A stretch of DNA of 50,089 nucleotides from Oscillospiraceae bacterium (GCA_017429325.1 JAFRPC010000005.1:1-50089); one strand, 5' to 3'; positions 34,283 through 44,611 are shown, counted from the stretch's first letter. Numbers and translations are program-made. The notes: generated by a model not told the origin, from the sequence alone.

Positions 34283-34321
34283 AAAATACCCTCGCGCCAA
34301 ACCGGCGCGAGGGTATTTTTT
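34283..34321 (+). terminator. Terminator after the DUF937 gene
   Basis: Arms AAAATACCCTCGCGCC/GGCGCGAGGGTATTTT, 5-base loop, ending in a T-run. Confidence 0.95.
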
Positions 34322-34329
34322 GAGGTTTT

Positions 34330-34387
34330 GCGGGCGGCCAATGACCGCCCCTACAGGGGAACGGGCGGGCAGATTGCCCGCGCTACA
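34330..34387. repeat. Two palindromes at the 3' end of the ABC-F gene
   Basis: Reverse-oriented GTAG palindromes at about 34333-34355 (one arm mismatched) and 34366-34387. On the minus strand the second reads CTGTAGCGCGGGCAATCTGC, and its TAG is the ABC-F stop codon. Confidence 0.8.
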
Positions 34388-36263
34388 GCTCGAGCTGGGC
34401 AGCAGCAGCCTCCCACTGCGCCATCAAGTCGGCCAGGGCGGTCTCGGCGGCCTCTTTTTCCGCTGTCAGGCGCAGCAGCTCCTTGTAGTCGGAGGCGGCG
34501 GCCAGGAGCTGTTCGTCCAGGGCGGCGAGGCTCTGCTCCTGCTTGTCGATCTCCCGCTCCAGGCGGCGGACCTCCTTCTCCAGGGCCTTGCTGTCCGTCT
34601 TCTGGACGGGCTTTTCCTTTTTCGCGGGCTTCTCGGTCTGGGGAATGGGCCGGATGGCGGCGTTCTCCTTCAGGCTCCGGTACTTGGCGTAGCCGCAGAG
34701 GTAGTCCTTGATGGTCCCGTCCTCTAACTCCCAGATGCGCGTGGCGAACTTGTCCACGAAATAGCGGTCGTGGGAGACGAAGATCAGGGTCCCCTCGTAC
34801 TCCTCAATGGCGCACTCCACCCACTCCCTGGAGGCGATGTCCAGGTGGTTGGTGGGCTCGTCCAGAATCAGCAGGTTGATCTTCTCGTCCATCAGCATAC
34901 ACAGCCGCAGCCGGGACTGCTCGCCGCCGGAGAGGGTCCCGACGGTCTTGAACACGTCCTCGCCGGAGAAGAGGAAGGCGCCCAGCCGGTCCCGGGCCTG
35001 CTGGGGGGTGCAGTTCTTCTCATAGAGCATGGTGTCGTAGAGGGTGCGCTCCGGGTGCTCGAAGTGCATGATCTGGGGCAGGTAGGCGAGCTTCACCGTG
35101 GGGCCGAAGCGGATGCGGCCCGCGTCCACGGGCTCCTCCCCCAGCAGGCAGCGGAGGAAGGTGGTCTTGCCGGTGCCGTTGTCGCCTAAGATGGCGATGC
35201 GCTCGCCGCCCTCCACCAAAAGTTCCACGTGGTCAAAGAGCTTCTTTTCCCCAAAGGACTTCTCCATGCCCTTGACGGAGAACACGGAATCCCCGAAGAA
35301 CTCCTTCTCCCCGAAGCGGGCCTTCATGGTCTTCTCGGTCTTGGGCCGCTCGGTCTTCCGGATGCGTTCCATCCGGTGCTGCATCGCCATTGCCCGGCGG
35401 AAGAGGACCCGGTTGTTGATGCCCCAGCCCTTCATCCGCTCAATGGTGAAGCTGAGCTGGCCGATCTTGGCCTGCTCCTGCTGGTACTGCTTCATTTGCA
35501 GGTCGAAGCGGGCCTGCTTCTCCTCCAAGTAGAAGGAGTAGTTGCCGTTGTAGTGCTCCGCGTGGCCGTCGTGGATCTCGATGATGCGCTCCACCACCCG
35601 GTCCAGGAAGTAGCGGTCGTGGGAGATGGTCAGGGTCGTGCCCTTGAACTGCTTGATGTAGCTCTCCAGCCACTCCACGCTGCGCAGGTCCAGGTGGTTG
35701 GTGGGCTCGTCCAGCAGCAGGATGTCGGTGTTCTCCAGCAGCAGCCGGGCCAGGTTCACCCGGGTCTTCTCGCCCCCGGAGAGGGAGGAGAAGAGCTGCT
35801 CCCGCATGGGGGCCGGGATGCCCAGGCCGTTGCAGATCTTGTCCACGGCGGTGTCCATTTCGTAGCCGCCTCCGACCTCGTAGGCGGTGCAGAGGCGGTC
35901 ATATTCCGAGAGGAGGGCCTGCGCTGAGGAAACGGTCATCCGGTGCTCCAGCTCCTCCATCCGTTTTTTCATAGCAAAGAGGTCCCGATAGGCCGAGCGG
36001 AGGACGTTCTCCACCGTGTAGCCCGCGGGATAGACCGGGATCTGGGAGATCAGGCCGATTTTCCGGCCCGGCGCGAAGACGATGCTGCCGTCGTCGGGCT
36101 CCAGCTCCCCGGTGAGCATCCGGAAGAGGGTGGTCTTGCCGCAGCCGTTGCGTCCCATGATGCCGACGCACTCGCCGGTCCGGATCTCAAAGGAAAGGCC
36201 GTCCAGCAGGATCTCTCCCACCTCGAAGGATTTTTTCAGATTTTGAACACTTATTTCAATCAT
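34383..36263 (-). CDS. ABC-F family ATPase (ribosome-associated type)
   Basis: A 626-aa soluble protein with two ATPase domains and no membrane segment. Walker A GRNGCGKTT and GDNGTGKTT, signatures LSGGEKTR and LSGGEQSR, and Walker B LLLDEPTNHLDLR and LILDEPTNHLDI all keep the catalytic Glu. The inter-domain linker (about 250-310) is long, basic and helical, as in ABC-F proteins that reach the ribosomal P site. A Lys/Glu coiled coil (KALEKEVRRLEREIDKQEQS) closes the protein, as in Uup/YdiF. Likely a translation factor; antibiotic protection is possible but not implied. The ATG at 36263 follows a weak AGGGAA site at the edge of a GTAG palindrome. Its TAG stop lies inside another. Confidence 0.92.
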   Translation of the reverse strand: MIEISVQNLKKSFEVGEILLDGLSFEIRTGECVGIMGRNGCGKTTLFRMLTGELEPDDGSIVFAPGRKIGLISQIPVYPAGYTVENVLRSAYRDLFAMKKRMEELEHRMTVSSAQALLSEYDRLCTAYEVGGGYEMDTAVDKICNGLGIPAPMREQLFSSLSGGEKTRVNLARLLLENTDILLLDEPTNHLDLRSVEWLESYIKQFKGTTLTISHDRYFLDRVVERIIEIHDGHAEHYNGNYSFYLEEKQARFDLQMKQYQQEQAKIGQLSFTIERMKGWGINNRVLFRRAMAMQHRMERIRKTERPKTEKTMKARFGEKEFFGDSVFSVKGMEKSFGEKKLFDHVELLVEGGERIAILGDNGTGKTTFLRCLLGEEPVDAGRIRFGPTVKLAYLPQIMHFEHPERTLYDTMLYEKNCTPQQARDRLGAFLFSGEDVFKTVGTLSGGEQSRLRLCMLMDEKINLLILDEPTNHLDIASREWVECAIEEYEGTLIFVSHDRYFVDKFATRIWELEDGTIKDYLCGYAKYRSLKENAAIRPIPQTEKPAKKEKPVQKTDSKALEKEVRRLEREIDKQEQSLAALDEQLLAAASDYKELLRLTAEKEAAETALADLMAQWEAAAAQLEL

Positions 36264-36276
36264 CGTTTCATTCCCT

Positions 36277-36700
36277 GTAGGGGCGCTCATTGAGCGCCCG
36301 CCGAATTTCGTGAAGCGTATCTTGTAGGGGCGGTCATTGGCTGTCCGCCTCGCCTCGCCTGTAGCGCCGGCAATCTGCCGGCTTCATCGTCTCCCGCCTG
36401 TACGAGGCAACAGGCAACGGGCAACAGGCAACAGACCCGCCTGTAGGGACGGCTCTCAGCCGTCCGCGGTTCCCCGCACGGACGTCCCCTCATCCGCCTC
36501 GCTTTGCTCGGCACCTTCCCCCCAGGGGGAAGGCTTTCCCGCCTGTAGGGACGGCTCTCAGCCGTCCGCGGTTCCCCGCAGGGACGCCCCCTCATCCGCC
36601 TCGCTTTGCTCGGCACCTTCCCCCCAGGGGGAAGGCTTTCCCGCCTGTAGGGACGGCTCGCAGCCGTCCGCGTTTCCCCGCACGGACGCCCCCTCATCCG
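36277..36700. repeat. Palindromes, heptamers and a 102-bp tandem repeat
   Basis: No gene lies in 36264-36693. GTAG palindromes at 36277-36299, 36324-36346, 36361-36382, 36443-36465, 36545-36567 and 36647-36669. CAGGCAA heptamers at 36405-36434. CTCATCCG begins at 36489, 36591 and 36693, an exact 102-bp period. Each unit holds a CGCCTCGCTTTGCTCGG stretch, a CCTTCCCCCC/GGGGGAAGG hairpin and a GTAG palindrome. Confidence 0.9.
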
Positions 36701-37236
36701 TCATCGGGCTTGCGGGGGACGCCCGATGCCACCTTCCCCCCAGGGGGAAGGCGAAGTGCGGCCTTCCGGACTGCCGCGAGGGTACCGGCGTATCGCAGGC
36801 TCTTCCCGGAGGCGGTCTCCCCGGCGGGGCGGAGGCCCAGCCCTTCCGCCAGCCGGGCGGAGCGGAGGTTGTCTCGATGGATGAAAGCGGACACTGTCTC
36901 CACCCCGGGGGGAAGCTGGGCCCAAAGCTCGCGGAACAGGCCCCGCAGGATGCCGAAGCGGACCTGATATTCCGGGGCGATCTCGATCTCCTCGATCAGG
37001 AGCGCAGCCTGCCGGACCGAGTATTGGAGATACCCGGCGAGCCGGGGGCCGTCCTCCGCCAGCAGGAAGCGCTTCTCGGCAAAGCTCCCGGTCTGATACC
37101 AGAGCCAAAGGCGGAAGTCGTCGTCGGAAAGCCGTTCCTCCGGGTGGAGGGCCAGCATATTGCCGGACAGGAGGGCGAAAATCTGCGGCGCCAGGGTCTC
37201 CCATTCGGAGAGGGGGAGCAGTCGGTAGTTTATCAT
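36694..37236 (-). CDS. GNAT-like N-acetyltransferase with repeat-derived C-terminus
   Basis: A 180-aa protein I read as a GNAT acetyltransferase: an N-terminal helix (WETLAPQIFALL), central strands (KRFLLAEDGPRLAGYLQYS, ALLIEEIEIAPEYQVRFGI), then GLFRELWAQLPPGVETVSAFIH and NLRSARLAEGLGLRPAGE. The usual Q/RxxGxG/A acetyl-CoA loop is not clear, so the family call is moderate. It overlaps rnmV by 4 bp (ATGA), so it ends the holA-rnmV unit. The last about 20 residues (RLPPGGKVASGVPRKPDDG) and the stop codon are encoded by the CCTTCCCC/CTCATCCG repeat at 36693-36752, so the native C-terminus was replaced or extended by repeat invasion. Confidence 0.65.
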   Translation of the reverse strand: MINYRLLPLSEWETLAPQIFALLSGNMLALHPEERLSDDDFRLWLWYQTGSFAEKRFLLAEDGPRLAGYLQYSVRQAALLIEEIEIAPEYQVRFGILRGLFRELWAQLPPGVETVSAFIHRDNLRSARLAEGLGLRPAGETASGKSLRYAGTLAAVRKAALRLPPGGKVASGVPRKPDDG

Positions 37237-37913
37237 TCCGGTGTACCTCGCAGGAGCGTGAGCAGCTCTTCCCGGGTCAGAATACAGTTCAGGGCCGTCA
37301 GCAGGGCGTTGGCGGAGAGCTTTTCCGGCAGCTTCAGGCGTTTTTGCAGGGCCCGCCGTTTTTCCCGGCTGTCCGGCCCGCCGGAGAGGCCCAGGTCGTA
37401 GAGGTCGGTCTTGGTAATAAGGGAGGCGGTTTTCGGGCGGCCAATGAGCGCCCCTACGGCGGTGGACGGGACGAGCGGACGGCAGAGTGCCGTCCCTACG
37501 CCTGTTGCCTGTTGCCTGTTGCCTGTTGCCTCATCCAAAAACGTCGCCCCGGCGTTTTTCAGCGCGGTCAGCAGGGTCTCGGGGTCCATGCCCTCCACGC
37601 CTAACTTGCCCTCCTTGCCGGGGGCGGCCTTGCGCTTCTCCTTGCCGGGCACGTCGGGGATGTAGGCGTGCTTCACCAGCTCCGGGGGGAGGGCCCCCTT
37701 CAGGTGGTTGCGGATCACCAGGCCCGCGCCGTCGCTGTCCGTCAGAATGATGAGGCCGCGCTTTTCCGCCGCGCTCCGCAGCAGGGCCAGAGTCGCCGGG
37801 TCCTTGAAGACGCCGAAGCCGTTGGTAACGAAAATCGGCGCGTCCACCAGCTGGGCGAGGGTGTTTTTGTCATAGCGGCCCTCCACCACGAGGGCCTCCT
37901 TAATTTTAACCAT
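37233..37913 (-). CDS. rnmV: Ribonuclease M5 with an in-frame repeat insertion
   Basis: A 226-aa Toprim endonuclease that matures the 5S rRNA. The Toprim domain (residues 1-115) has EALVVEGRYDK (Glu11) and LTDSDGAG (DxD at 59-61). The C-terminal RNase M5 domain restarts at about 162 with SLITKTDLYDLGLSGGPDS and ends KLSANALLTALN. Between them, residues 128-160 (EATGNRQQATGVG to GRP) are read from a heptamer array and two GTAG palindromes (37435-37531). Neither frame nor domains are broken. I chose ATG 37913 with GGAGAG upstream; it overlaps holA by 8 bp. The C-domain is shorter and less typical than in Bacillus, so activity is inferred. Confidence 0.88.
   Translation of the reverse strand: MVKIKEALVVEGRYDKNTLAQLVDAPIFVTNGFGVFKDPATLALLRSAAEKRGLIILTDSDGAGLVIRNHLKGALPPELVKHAYIPDVPGKEKRKAAPGKEGKLGVEGMDPETLLTALKNAGATFLDEATGNRQQATGVGTALCRPLVPSTAVGALIGRPKTASLITKTDLYDLGLSGGPDSREKRRALQKRLKLPEKLSANALLTALNCILTREELLTLLRGTPE
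37435..37531. repeat. Composite repeat inside the rnmV coding sequence
   Basis: Read on plus: palindrome 37435-37456 (imperfect, GGGCGGCCA and GAGCGCCCC), spacer, palindrome 37477-37499 (arms GGACGGCA/TGCCGTCC), and CCTGTTG heptamers 37501-37531. Same order and orientation as the intergenic composites, yet without a stop in the rnmV frame. Confidence 0.9.
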
Positions 37914-38928
37914 TTCTTGACTCTCCTGCCAGCTCCAAAACCAGCAGCTCCAGCACCCGGGACGGGGTATCATAGGAGGTCTTGAGCCGGAGGTCGGCTT
38001 CGAGGCAGAGCTCCACGGCCCGGGCGCAGAAGCGGGGAGAGAGGCGCCGGGCCTTCTCCATGGACTTCTGGGCGGGGTAGCTCTTGATGCCGCAGAGCTG
38101 CATCAGGTCCTGCTGCCGCTTGCCCGCGTCCATCAGCCGCTTCGCCGCGAGCAGCCGCCGCATCTGGGCCCCCACGGAGCCCAAGATTTTGCCGGGCTCC
38201 TCCTGCTTTTGCAGCAGGGTCCGCAGGAGCTGAAGGGCCGTCTCATAGCGTCCGTCGGCGATGGCGTCGGTCAGGTCCCAGGTCTCGGCCTCCAGGGCCG
38301 GTTCCACCAGCAGGTCGATGTGGGAGCGGGTCACGGTCTCGTCCTCCACGTAGGCCGCCAGCTTGCCGATCTCCCCCAGCAGGGCCGTCATGCCCCCGCC
38401 GGTGCGGTGGATCAGGTATTCGGCGTCGTCCACGGTGATGTGCTTGCCGTGCTTTTTCAGGTGGCGGCCCACCCAGGTGATGAGCTCCCGGTCCGAGGGC
38501 TGGGTGAACTCCACTGTCACGGCCCGGTCAAAGGCCTCGGCCAGGGCCTTCTTTCGGCGGTCCAGCTTGAACTCCACGGTCTCATAGACCAGGACCACGG
38601 TGCAGTAGTCCGGGATGTCGGAGAAGAACTTGGCATAGGCGGCCCCGTCCTCCCCCATGGTGAAGAAATTCACGTCGTCGATCTGGACCATGGAGCGCTG
38701 GGCCATCATGGGCAGGGCCTCCAGACTGTCCAGCACCCCCTGGAGGGAGATGGTCTGGGCGTTGAAGCGGTGGAAGTTGAAGGCCTCGGCGAAGTCCTCC
38801 ACCACCAGCCTGCGCAGACTGTCCAGGTAGTAGTTCCGCAGATAGGCCTCCTCGCCGTAAAACACGTAGAAGCGTGCGGGCGTATTCAGTTTCAGGTCCG
38901 ATTTGAGCCGGTCCAGATTGTTGTCCAT
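37906..38928 (-). CDS. holA: DNA polymerase III delta subunit (clamp-loader)
   Basis: A 340-aa clamp-loader subunit that opens the beta clamp. It lacks Walker motifs, as expected for delta. Typical features: FYVFYGEEAYLRNYYLDSLR at the start, QRSMVQIDDVNFF, DYCTVVLVYETVEFKLDRRKK, GKHITVDDAEYLIHRTGGGM, and a C-terminal collar domain (LRTLLQKQEEPGKILGSV). holA downstream of comEC is a classic Firmicutes arrangement and is kept here, with 90 bp of paired palindromes between. Its 3' end overlaps rnmV by 8 bp. Confidence 0.95.
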   Translation of the reverse strand: MDNNLDRLKSDLKLNTPARFYVFYGEEAYLRNYYLDSLRRLVVEDFAEAFNFHRFNAQTISLQGVLDSLEALPMMAQRSMVQIDDVNFFTMGEDGAAYAKFFSDIPDYCTVVLVYETVEFKLDRRKKALAEAFDRAVTVEFTQPSDRELITWVGRHLKKHGKHITVDDAEYLIHRTGGGMTALLGEIGKLAAYVEDETVTRSHIDLLVEPALEAETWDLTDAIADGRYETALQLLRTLLQKQEEPGKILGSVGAQMRRLLAAKRLMDAGKRQQDLMQLCGIKSYPAQKSMEKARRLSPRFCARAVELCLEADLRLKTSYDTPSRVLELLVLELAGESRNG

Positions 38929-38941
38929 GGTGGTTCCTTTC

Positions 38942-39014
38942 GTAGGGCGGCCAGACCTCTGGCCGCCGCTCGTTTGTCAAAGGCACACGGCGGCCTGGGG
39001 TCAGGCCGCCCTAC
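38942..39014. repeat. Two palindromes in opposite orientation between comEC and holA
   Basis: GTAGGG-tagged hairpin 38942-38967 (arms GGCGGCCAG/CTGGCCGCC) and a CCCTAC-tagged one at about 38990-39014 (arms GGCGGCCT/AGGCCGCC), separated by CGTTTGTCAAAGGCAC. The two could also pair with each other as a long stem. Confidence 0.85.
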
Positions 39015-39018
39015 GGCG

Positions 39019-41343
39019 TTAATGTACAGATATTTCCAAGGTTCCGCACAGGTCCGTGCGGTAGACGGTGGCGCCGCAGGCCTCCAGCCGGGCCAGGGCC
39101 GCTTCGCTGGGCAGGCCGTAGTGGTTCCGGCCCGCGCTGACGAAGACCGTGTCCGGTTGGACGGCTGCCAGCAGCGCCTCCGAGGAGGAGCGGGCGGAGC
39201 CGTGATGCCCCGCCACGTAGAGCTCCACCTGGGGCAGACTGAGCTGCTCCAGCAGGGCGTACTCGCCGCCCGCGTCCAAATCGCCCGTAATCAGCATATC
39301 ATATTCTCCCGCGGAATACAAGACGGAAACGCAGGCCGCGTTGTCGCTCCGCCCGGAGACCGGGGCGAAGAGCCGCAGGCTCCCGCCTGGGAAGGACAGG
39401 GTTTCGTCCCCCCGGATGTACCGGAGCTCCGCGCCAGTCTCCAGAGCGGTCCGCTCCAGGGCGGCCCGGCTCTCGGGATTGAAGTCCACATCGGGCAGGT
39501 AGAGGGCGGCCACTGGCATGGTCTCCAGCAGGGCCGCGGCCCCGTTCACGTGGTCCGCGTCGTAGTGGGTCAGGATCAGGGCGTCTACCTGCGAGGCCCC
39601 GTGCTGCCGCAGCCAGCCTGCGGCCTCGGCTCCGGCGGCGCTGCCGTCGGAGCCGCCGCAGTCCACCACCGCCGCAAAGCCGGAGCTGACCATGCACACG
39701 CACTGGCCCTGGCCCACGTCCAAGGCGGCTATGGAGAAGCGGGCGGAGGCGGCGTCCAGTCCCTGGACACAGACAGCCAGGACCAGGGCCGCCAGCACCG
39801 CCCCAAGGGGGCGGAGCCAGTTCGATTCCCGCCGCAGCAGGGCAAAGAGCAGCAGGCCGCCCGCAAAGAGCAGGAAGGCGACGCCGAAGAGGTCCATGGA
39901 GAGGCGGCTGCCGGGCAGGGAGGCCACGGCCTTGCAGATCCCGTAAATCGCCCGGACCGGCCAGGCCAGGAGCCAACCCGCCAGACCGCCTAAGGCGGAG
40001 CTGACCAGGCCCAGGGCCAGCACGGCCAGGGCTCCCGTCAGGCAGAGGGTCGCCAGGGGCAGGACGAAGAGATTCGTCAGCAGGCCGTAGACCGGGACGG
40101 AGCCGAAGGCCGCCGCCGCAATGGGGGTGGTGAAGAGCAGGGCGCCGCAGGTGGCGGCGAGGCTCCCGCAGACGAAGCGGACGAAGCCCCGGAGTGTCCG
40201 GACCAGCAGGTACCGAGGTCTGCGGGGCAGGGAAGGGGCCTTCCAGCGCAGCAGTTTTTCCAGGGCGGGCAGGGCCAGCAGGGCCCTTTCCAGCCGCCGG
40301 GAGACCAGCAGCAGACCCGCCACCGCGGCGAAGGAGAGCTGGAAGCTGAGATTGGAGACGGCCCAGGGATTCGCCAGCAGGCAGAGCAGGGCCGCCAGAG
40401 CCAGGGCAGTGGGCGGGTCGTTCTCCCGGCCCAGCAGGGGACCTAAGAGCAGCAGACCCAGCATCAGGGCCGCCCGGACCACCGAGGGCGAGGCCCCGGT
40501 CATCAGCACGTAGAGCAGCAAAAGCAGGCCGCCGGGCAGGGCCGTCTGCCAGCCCCGATTTCCCAGCAGCAGGAGCAGGACCCCGAAGAGCATCGCCACG
40601 TGCAGGCCGGAGACCGCCACGATGTGGGAGGCGCCGGAGGCCGAAAGGGCCTCCTGCACGGCGGCGGAGAGGCCGCTGCGATTCCCGCAGAGCATAGCCT
40701 GGGGCAGGCCCGCCGCGTCGGCGGGAAGCAGGGCCCCCAGCCTGTCAAAGATGCGCCGGGAGAGCCGGGCCGGGAAGTACCGGAGCGGTGCGCCGCCGGG
40801 TTCGACTGTCTCCACCTTGCCGGAGCCCGTCAGGAGGATGCCCTTGGCCCGGAGGCTCAGGGTCTCCAGACCCGCGGCGGTCCGGTCCGAGGAGCGGAGG
40901 GTGAAGCGGCCTGCAAGGCGGTCTCCGGGCTCCAACTCCGGCGTTTTGCCGTAGAGGTAGAGCCGCGTGGGGACCCGCCGCCCGTCGGCCTCGCTCAGCA
41001 CGTCCACCCGGAGGCCGTAGTCCGTCTTCACCGGCCAGCCGCTGACCTCCACGGTCAGCGCCCGGTCCTTCCCCGCCAGCTCCCGGGCAGGGGAGAGGGC
41101 CAGCCGGACATAGCCCAGGCACCAGAGCAGCCCGACAGTGAGACCCAATATGAGAAACCTTGTGATGCGAATGTAGGGACAAGCATTGCTTGTCCGCTCC
41201 CGACGGCGAAGCAGAAGCGTTCCGATGACACAGACACCGATTCCTGTCAGCGCGGCCCAGGGCAGCCACCCCTCGGGCAGCGCGTAGACAGCCAGGAGGC
41301 AGGCGCATACGAAGCCGACGGCGAACCACATTAGTTTTCGCAT
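39019..41343 (-). CDS. comEC: ComEC/Rec2 DNA-uptake channel with metallo-beta-lactamase domain
   Basis: A 774-aa polytopic membrane protein for uptake of single-stranded DNA. Two N-terminal helices and an OB-like soluble domain (DUF4131; DRALTVEVSGWPVKTDYGLRV) precede the competence domain with many helices (VSGLHVAMLFGVLLLLLG, TGASPSVVRAALM, NPWAVSNLSFQLSFAAVAG). The C-terminal MBL domain has IAALDVGQGQC, ILTHYDADHVNGAA, ITGDLD and VAGHHGS, so the nuclease metal site is complete. Start ATG 41343 with GGAGGC. Residues 50-57 (RTSNACPY) are encoded by a GTAG palindrome at 41173-41195. It precedes holA as usual. Natural transformation needs other genes not seen here. Confidence 0.94.
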   Translation of the reverse strand: MRKLMWFAVGFVCACLLAVYALPEGWLPWAALTGIGVCVIGTLLLRRRERTSNACPYIRITRFLILGLTVGLLWCLGYVRLALSPARELAGKDRALTVEVSGWPVKTDYGLRVDVLSEADGRRVPTRLYLYGKTPELEPGDRLAGRFTLRSSDRTAAGLETLSLRAKGILLTGSGKVETVEPGGAPLRYFPARLSRRIFDRLGALLPADAAGLPQAMLCGNRSGLSAAVQEALSASGASHIVAVSGLHVAMLFGVLLLLLGNRGWQTALPGGLLLLLYVLMTGASPSVVRAALMLGLLLLGPLLGRENDPPTALALAALLCLLANPWAVSNLSFQLSFAAVAGLLLVSRRLERALLALPALEKLLRWKAPSLPRRPRYLLVRTLRGFVRFVCGSLAATCGALLFTTPIAAAAFGSVPVYGLLTNLFVLPLATLCLTGALAVLALGLVSSALGGLAGWLLAWPVRAIYGICKAVASLPGSRLSMDLFGVAFLLFAGGLLLFALLRRESNWLRPLGAVLAALVLAVCVQGLDAASARFSIAALDVGQGQCVCMVSSGFAAVVDCGGSDGSAAGAEAAGWLRQHGASQVDALILTHYDADHVNGAAALLETMPVAALYLPDVDFNPESRAALERTALETGAELRYIRGDETLSFPGGSLRLFAPVSGRSDNAACVSVLYSAGEYDMLITGDLDAGGEYALLEQLSLPQVELYVAGHHGSARSSSEALLAAVQPDTVFVSAGRNHYGLPSEAALARLEACGATVYRTDLCGTLEISVH
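41173..41195. repeat. GTAG palindrome inside comEC
   Basis: A GTAGGG tag and arms GGACAAGCA/TGCTTGTCC overlapping at the centre, almost the same as the copy at 44567-44589. It lies in frame in the loop between the second and third membrane helices of ComEC. Confidence 0.88.
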
Positions 41344-41394
41344 TCGACTGCCTCCTCTCCTGTTAGCAGATGCTTTTCGATACCTTACCCCTCC

Positions 41395-41440
41395 GCCCCA
41401 GTGTGCGCACTGGGGCACCTCCCCTGCAAGCAGGGGAGGT
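41395..41440. terminator. Two adjacent hairpins between HIT and comEC genes
   Basis: GCCCCAGTG/CACTGGGGC (41395-41416) and ACCTCCCCTG/CAGGGGAGGT (41417-41440). Both belong to repeat families seen elsewhere (14252, 8565). They may attenuate transcription from the HIT gene into comEC, but there is no T-run. Confidence 0.55.
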
Positions 41441-41453
41441 ATAAAGGAAAAGA

Positions 41454-41792
41454 TTAATTAAATGCGCCAAGCTCCCGACCGGCCAGCACGTGGAAATGCA
41501 GATGGTGCACGGTCTGGCCTGCGAGGGCGCCGACGTTGGTGACGACCCGGAAGCCCTCGGCAAAGCCCAGCTCCGCGGCCAGCTTTGCGATGACGGCGTA
41601 GATGTGGCCCACGAGAAGCGCGTCTTCCTCGCCGACCTCGGCGGCGGAGGCCAGGTGCTTCTTCGGCACCACCAGGAAGTGCATGGGCGCCAGGGGGTTG
41701 ATGTCGTAGAAGGCGAAGCAGAGCTCGTCCTCGTAGATCTTCTTCGAGGGGATGTCCCCGGCAATGATCTTACAGAAAATGCAGTCGTTCAT
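41454..41792 (-). CDS. HIT-family nucleotide hydrolase (HinT-like)
   Basis: A 112-aa cytoplasmic purine nucleotide phosphoramidase-type protein. NDCIFCKIIAGDIPSKKIYE at the start has the CxxC seen in many bacterial HinT proteins. FYDINPLAPMHFLVVPKKH and the catalytic triad motif HHLHFHVL near the end are complete. I chose ATG 41792, which has GGAG upstream. It lies between alaS and comEC, all on the minus strand; the gap to alaS is filled by a palindrome and heptamers. Confidence 0.95.
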   Translation of the reverse strand: MNDCIFCKIIAGDIPSKKIYEDELCFAFYDINPLAPMHFLVVPKKHLASAAEVGEEDALLVGHIYAVIAKLAAELGFAEGFRVVTNVGALAGQTVHHLHFHVLAGRELGAFN

Positions 41793-41864
41793 AGTTCGTT
41801 CTCCTTCAATCATTTTGCATGATTTCCTTTGTGTTTTGTATTTCGCGTCCAAGCGGGGCACGGC

Positions 41865-41924
41865 GGACGGCTGAGAGCCGTCCCTACAGGCGGGTCTGTT
41901 GCCTGTTGCCCGTTGCCTGTTGCC

Positions 41925-41926
<2 letters not shown>
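41865..41926. repeat. Palindrome plus heptamers after alaS
   Basis: Reverse GTAG palindrome 41865-41887 (arms GGACGGCT/AGCCGTCC), spacer AGGCGGGT, and CCTGTTG heptamers 41896-41926. The array begins directly at the alaS stop codon (TAA at 41925-41927), so the element is inserted flush with the gene end. Confidence 0.88.
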
Positions 41927-44543
<2,617 letters not shown>

Positions 44544-44566
44544 AAAATTAACCTCCTTGAAGGAAT

Positions 44567-44589
44567 GTAGGGACAAGCATCGCTTGTCC
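44567..44589. repeat. GTAG palindrome in the alaS leader
   Basis: GTAGGG tag and arms GGACAAGC/GCTTGTCC with loop ATC. It lies 24 bp upstream of the alaS ATG, downstream of the T-box terminator, so it is part of the mRNA only after read-through. Confidence 0.85.
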
Positions 44590-44611
44590 GCCGGTTTCGC
44601 TTTTGATAAAA

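Noticed and set aside
36287-36697. Minus-strand frame of repeated MRGRPCGE-type peptides
   Set aside because: It consists wholly of the 102-bp repeat translated three times; there is no ribosome-binding site or homology.
36405-36760. CRISPR-like appearance of regularly spaced palindromic repeats
   Set aside because: The period is a whole tandem unit (102, 144 or 37 bp in different places) with near-identical 'spacers', and no cas gene is present. It is a tandem repeat, not a CRISPR array.
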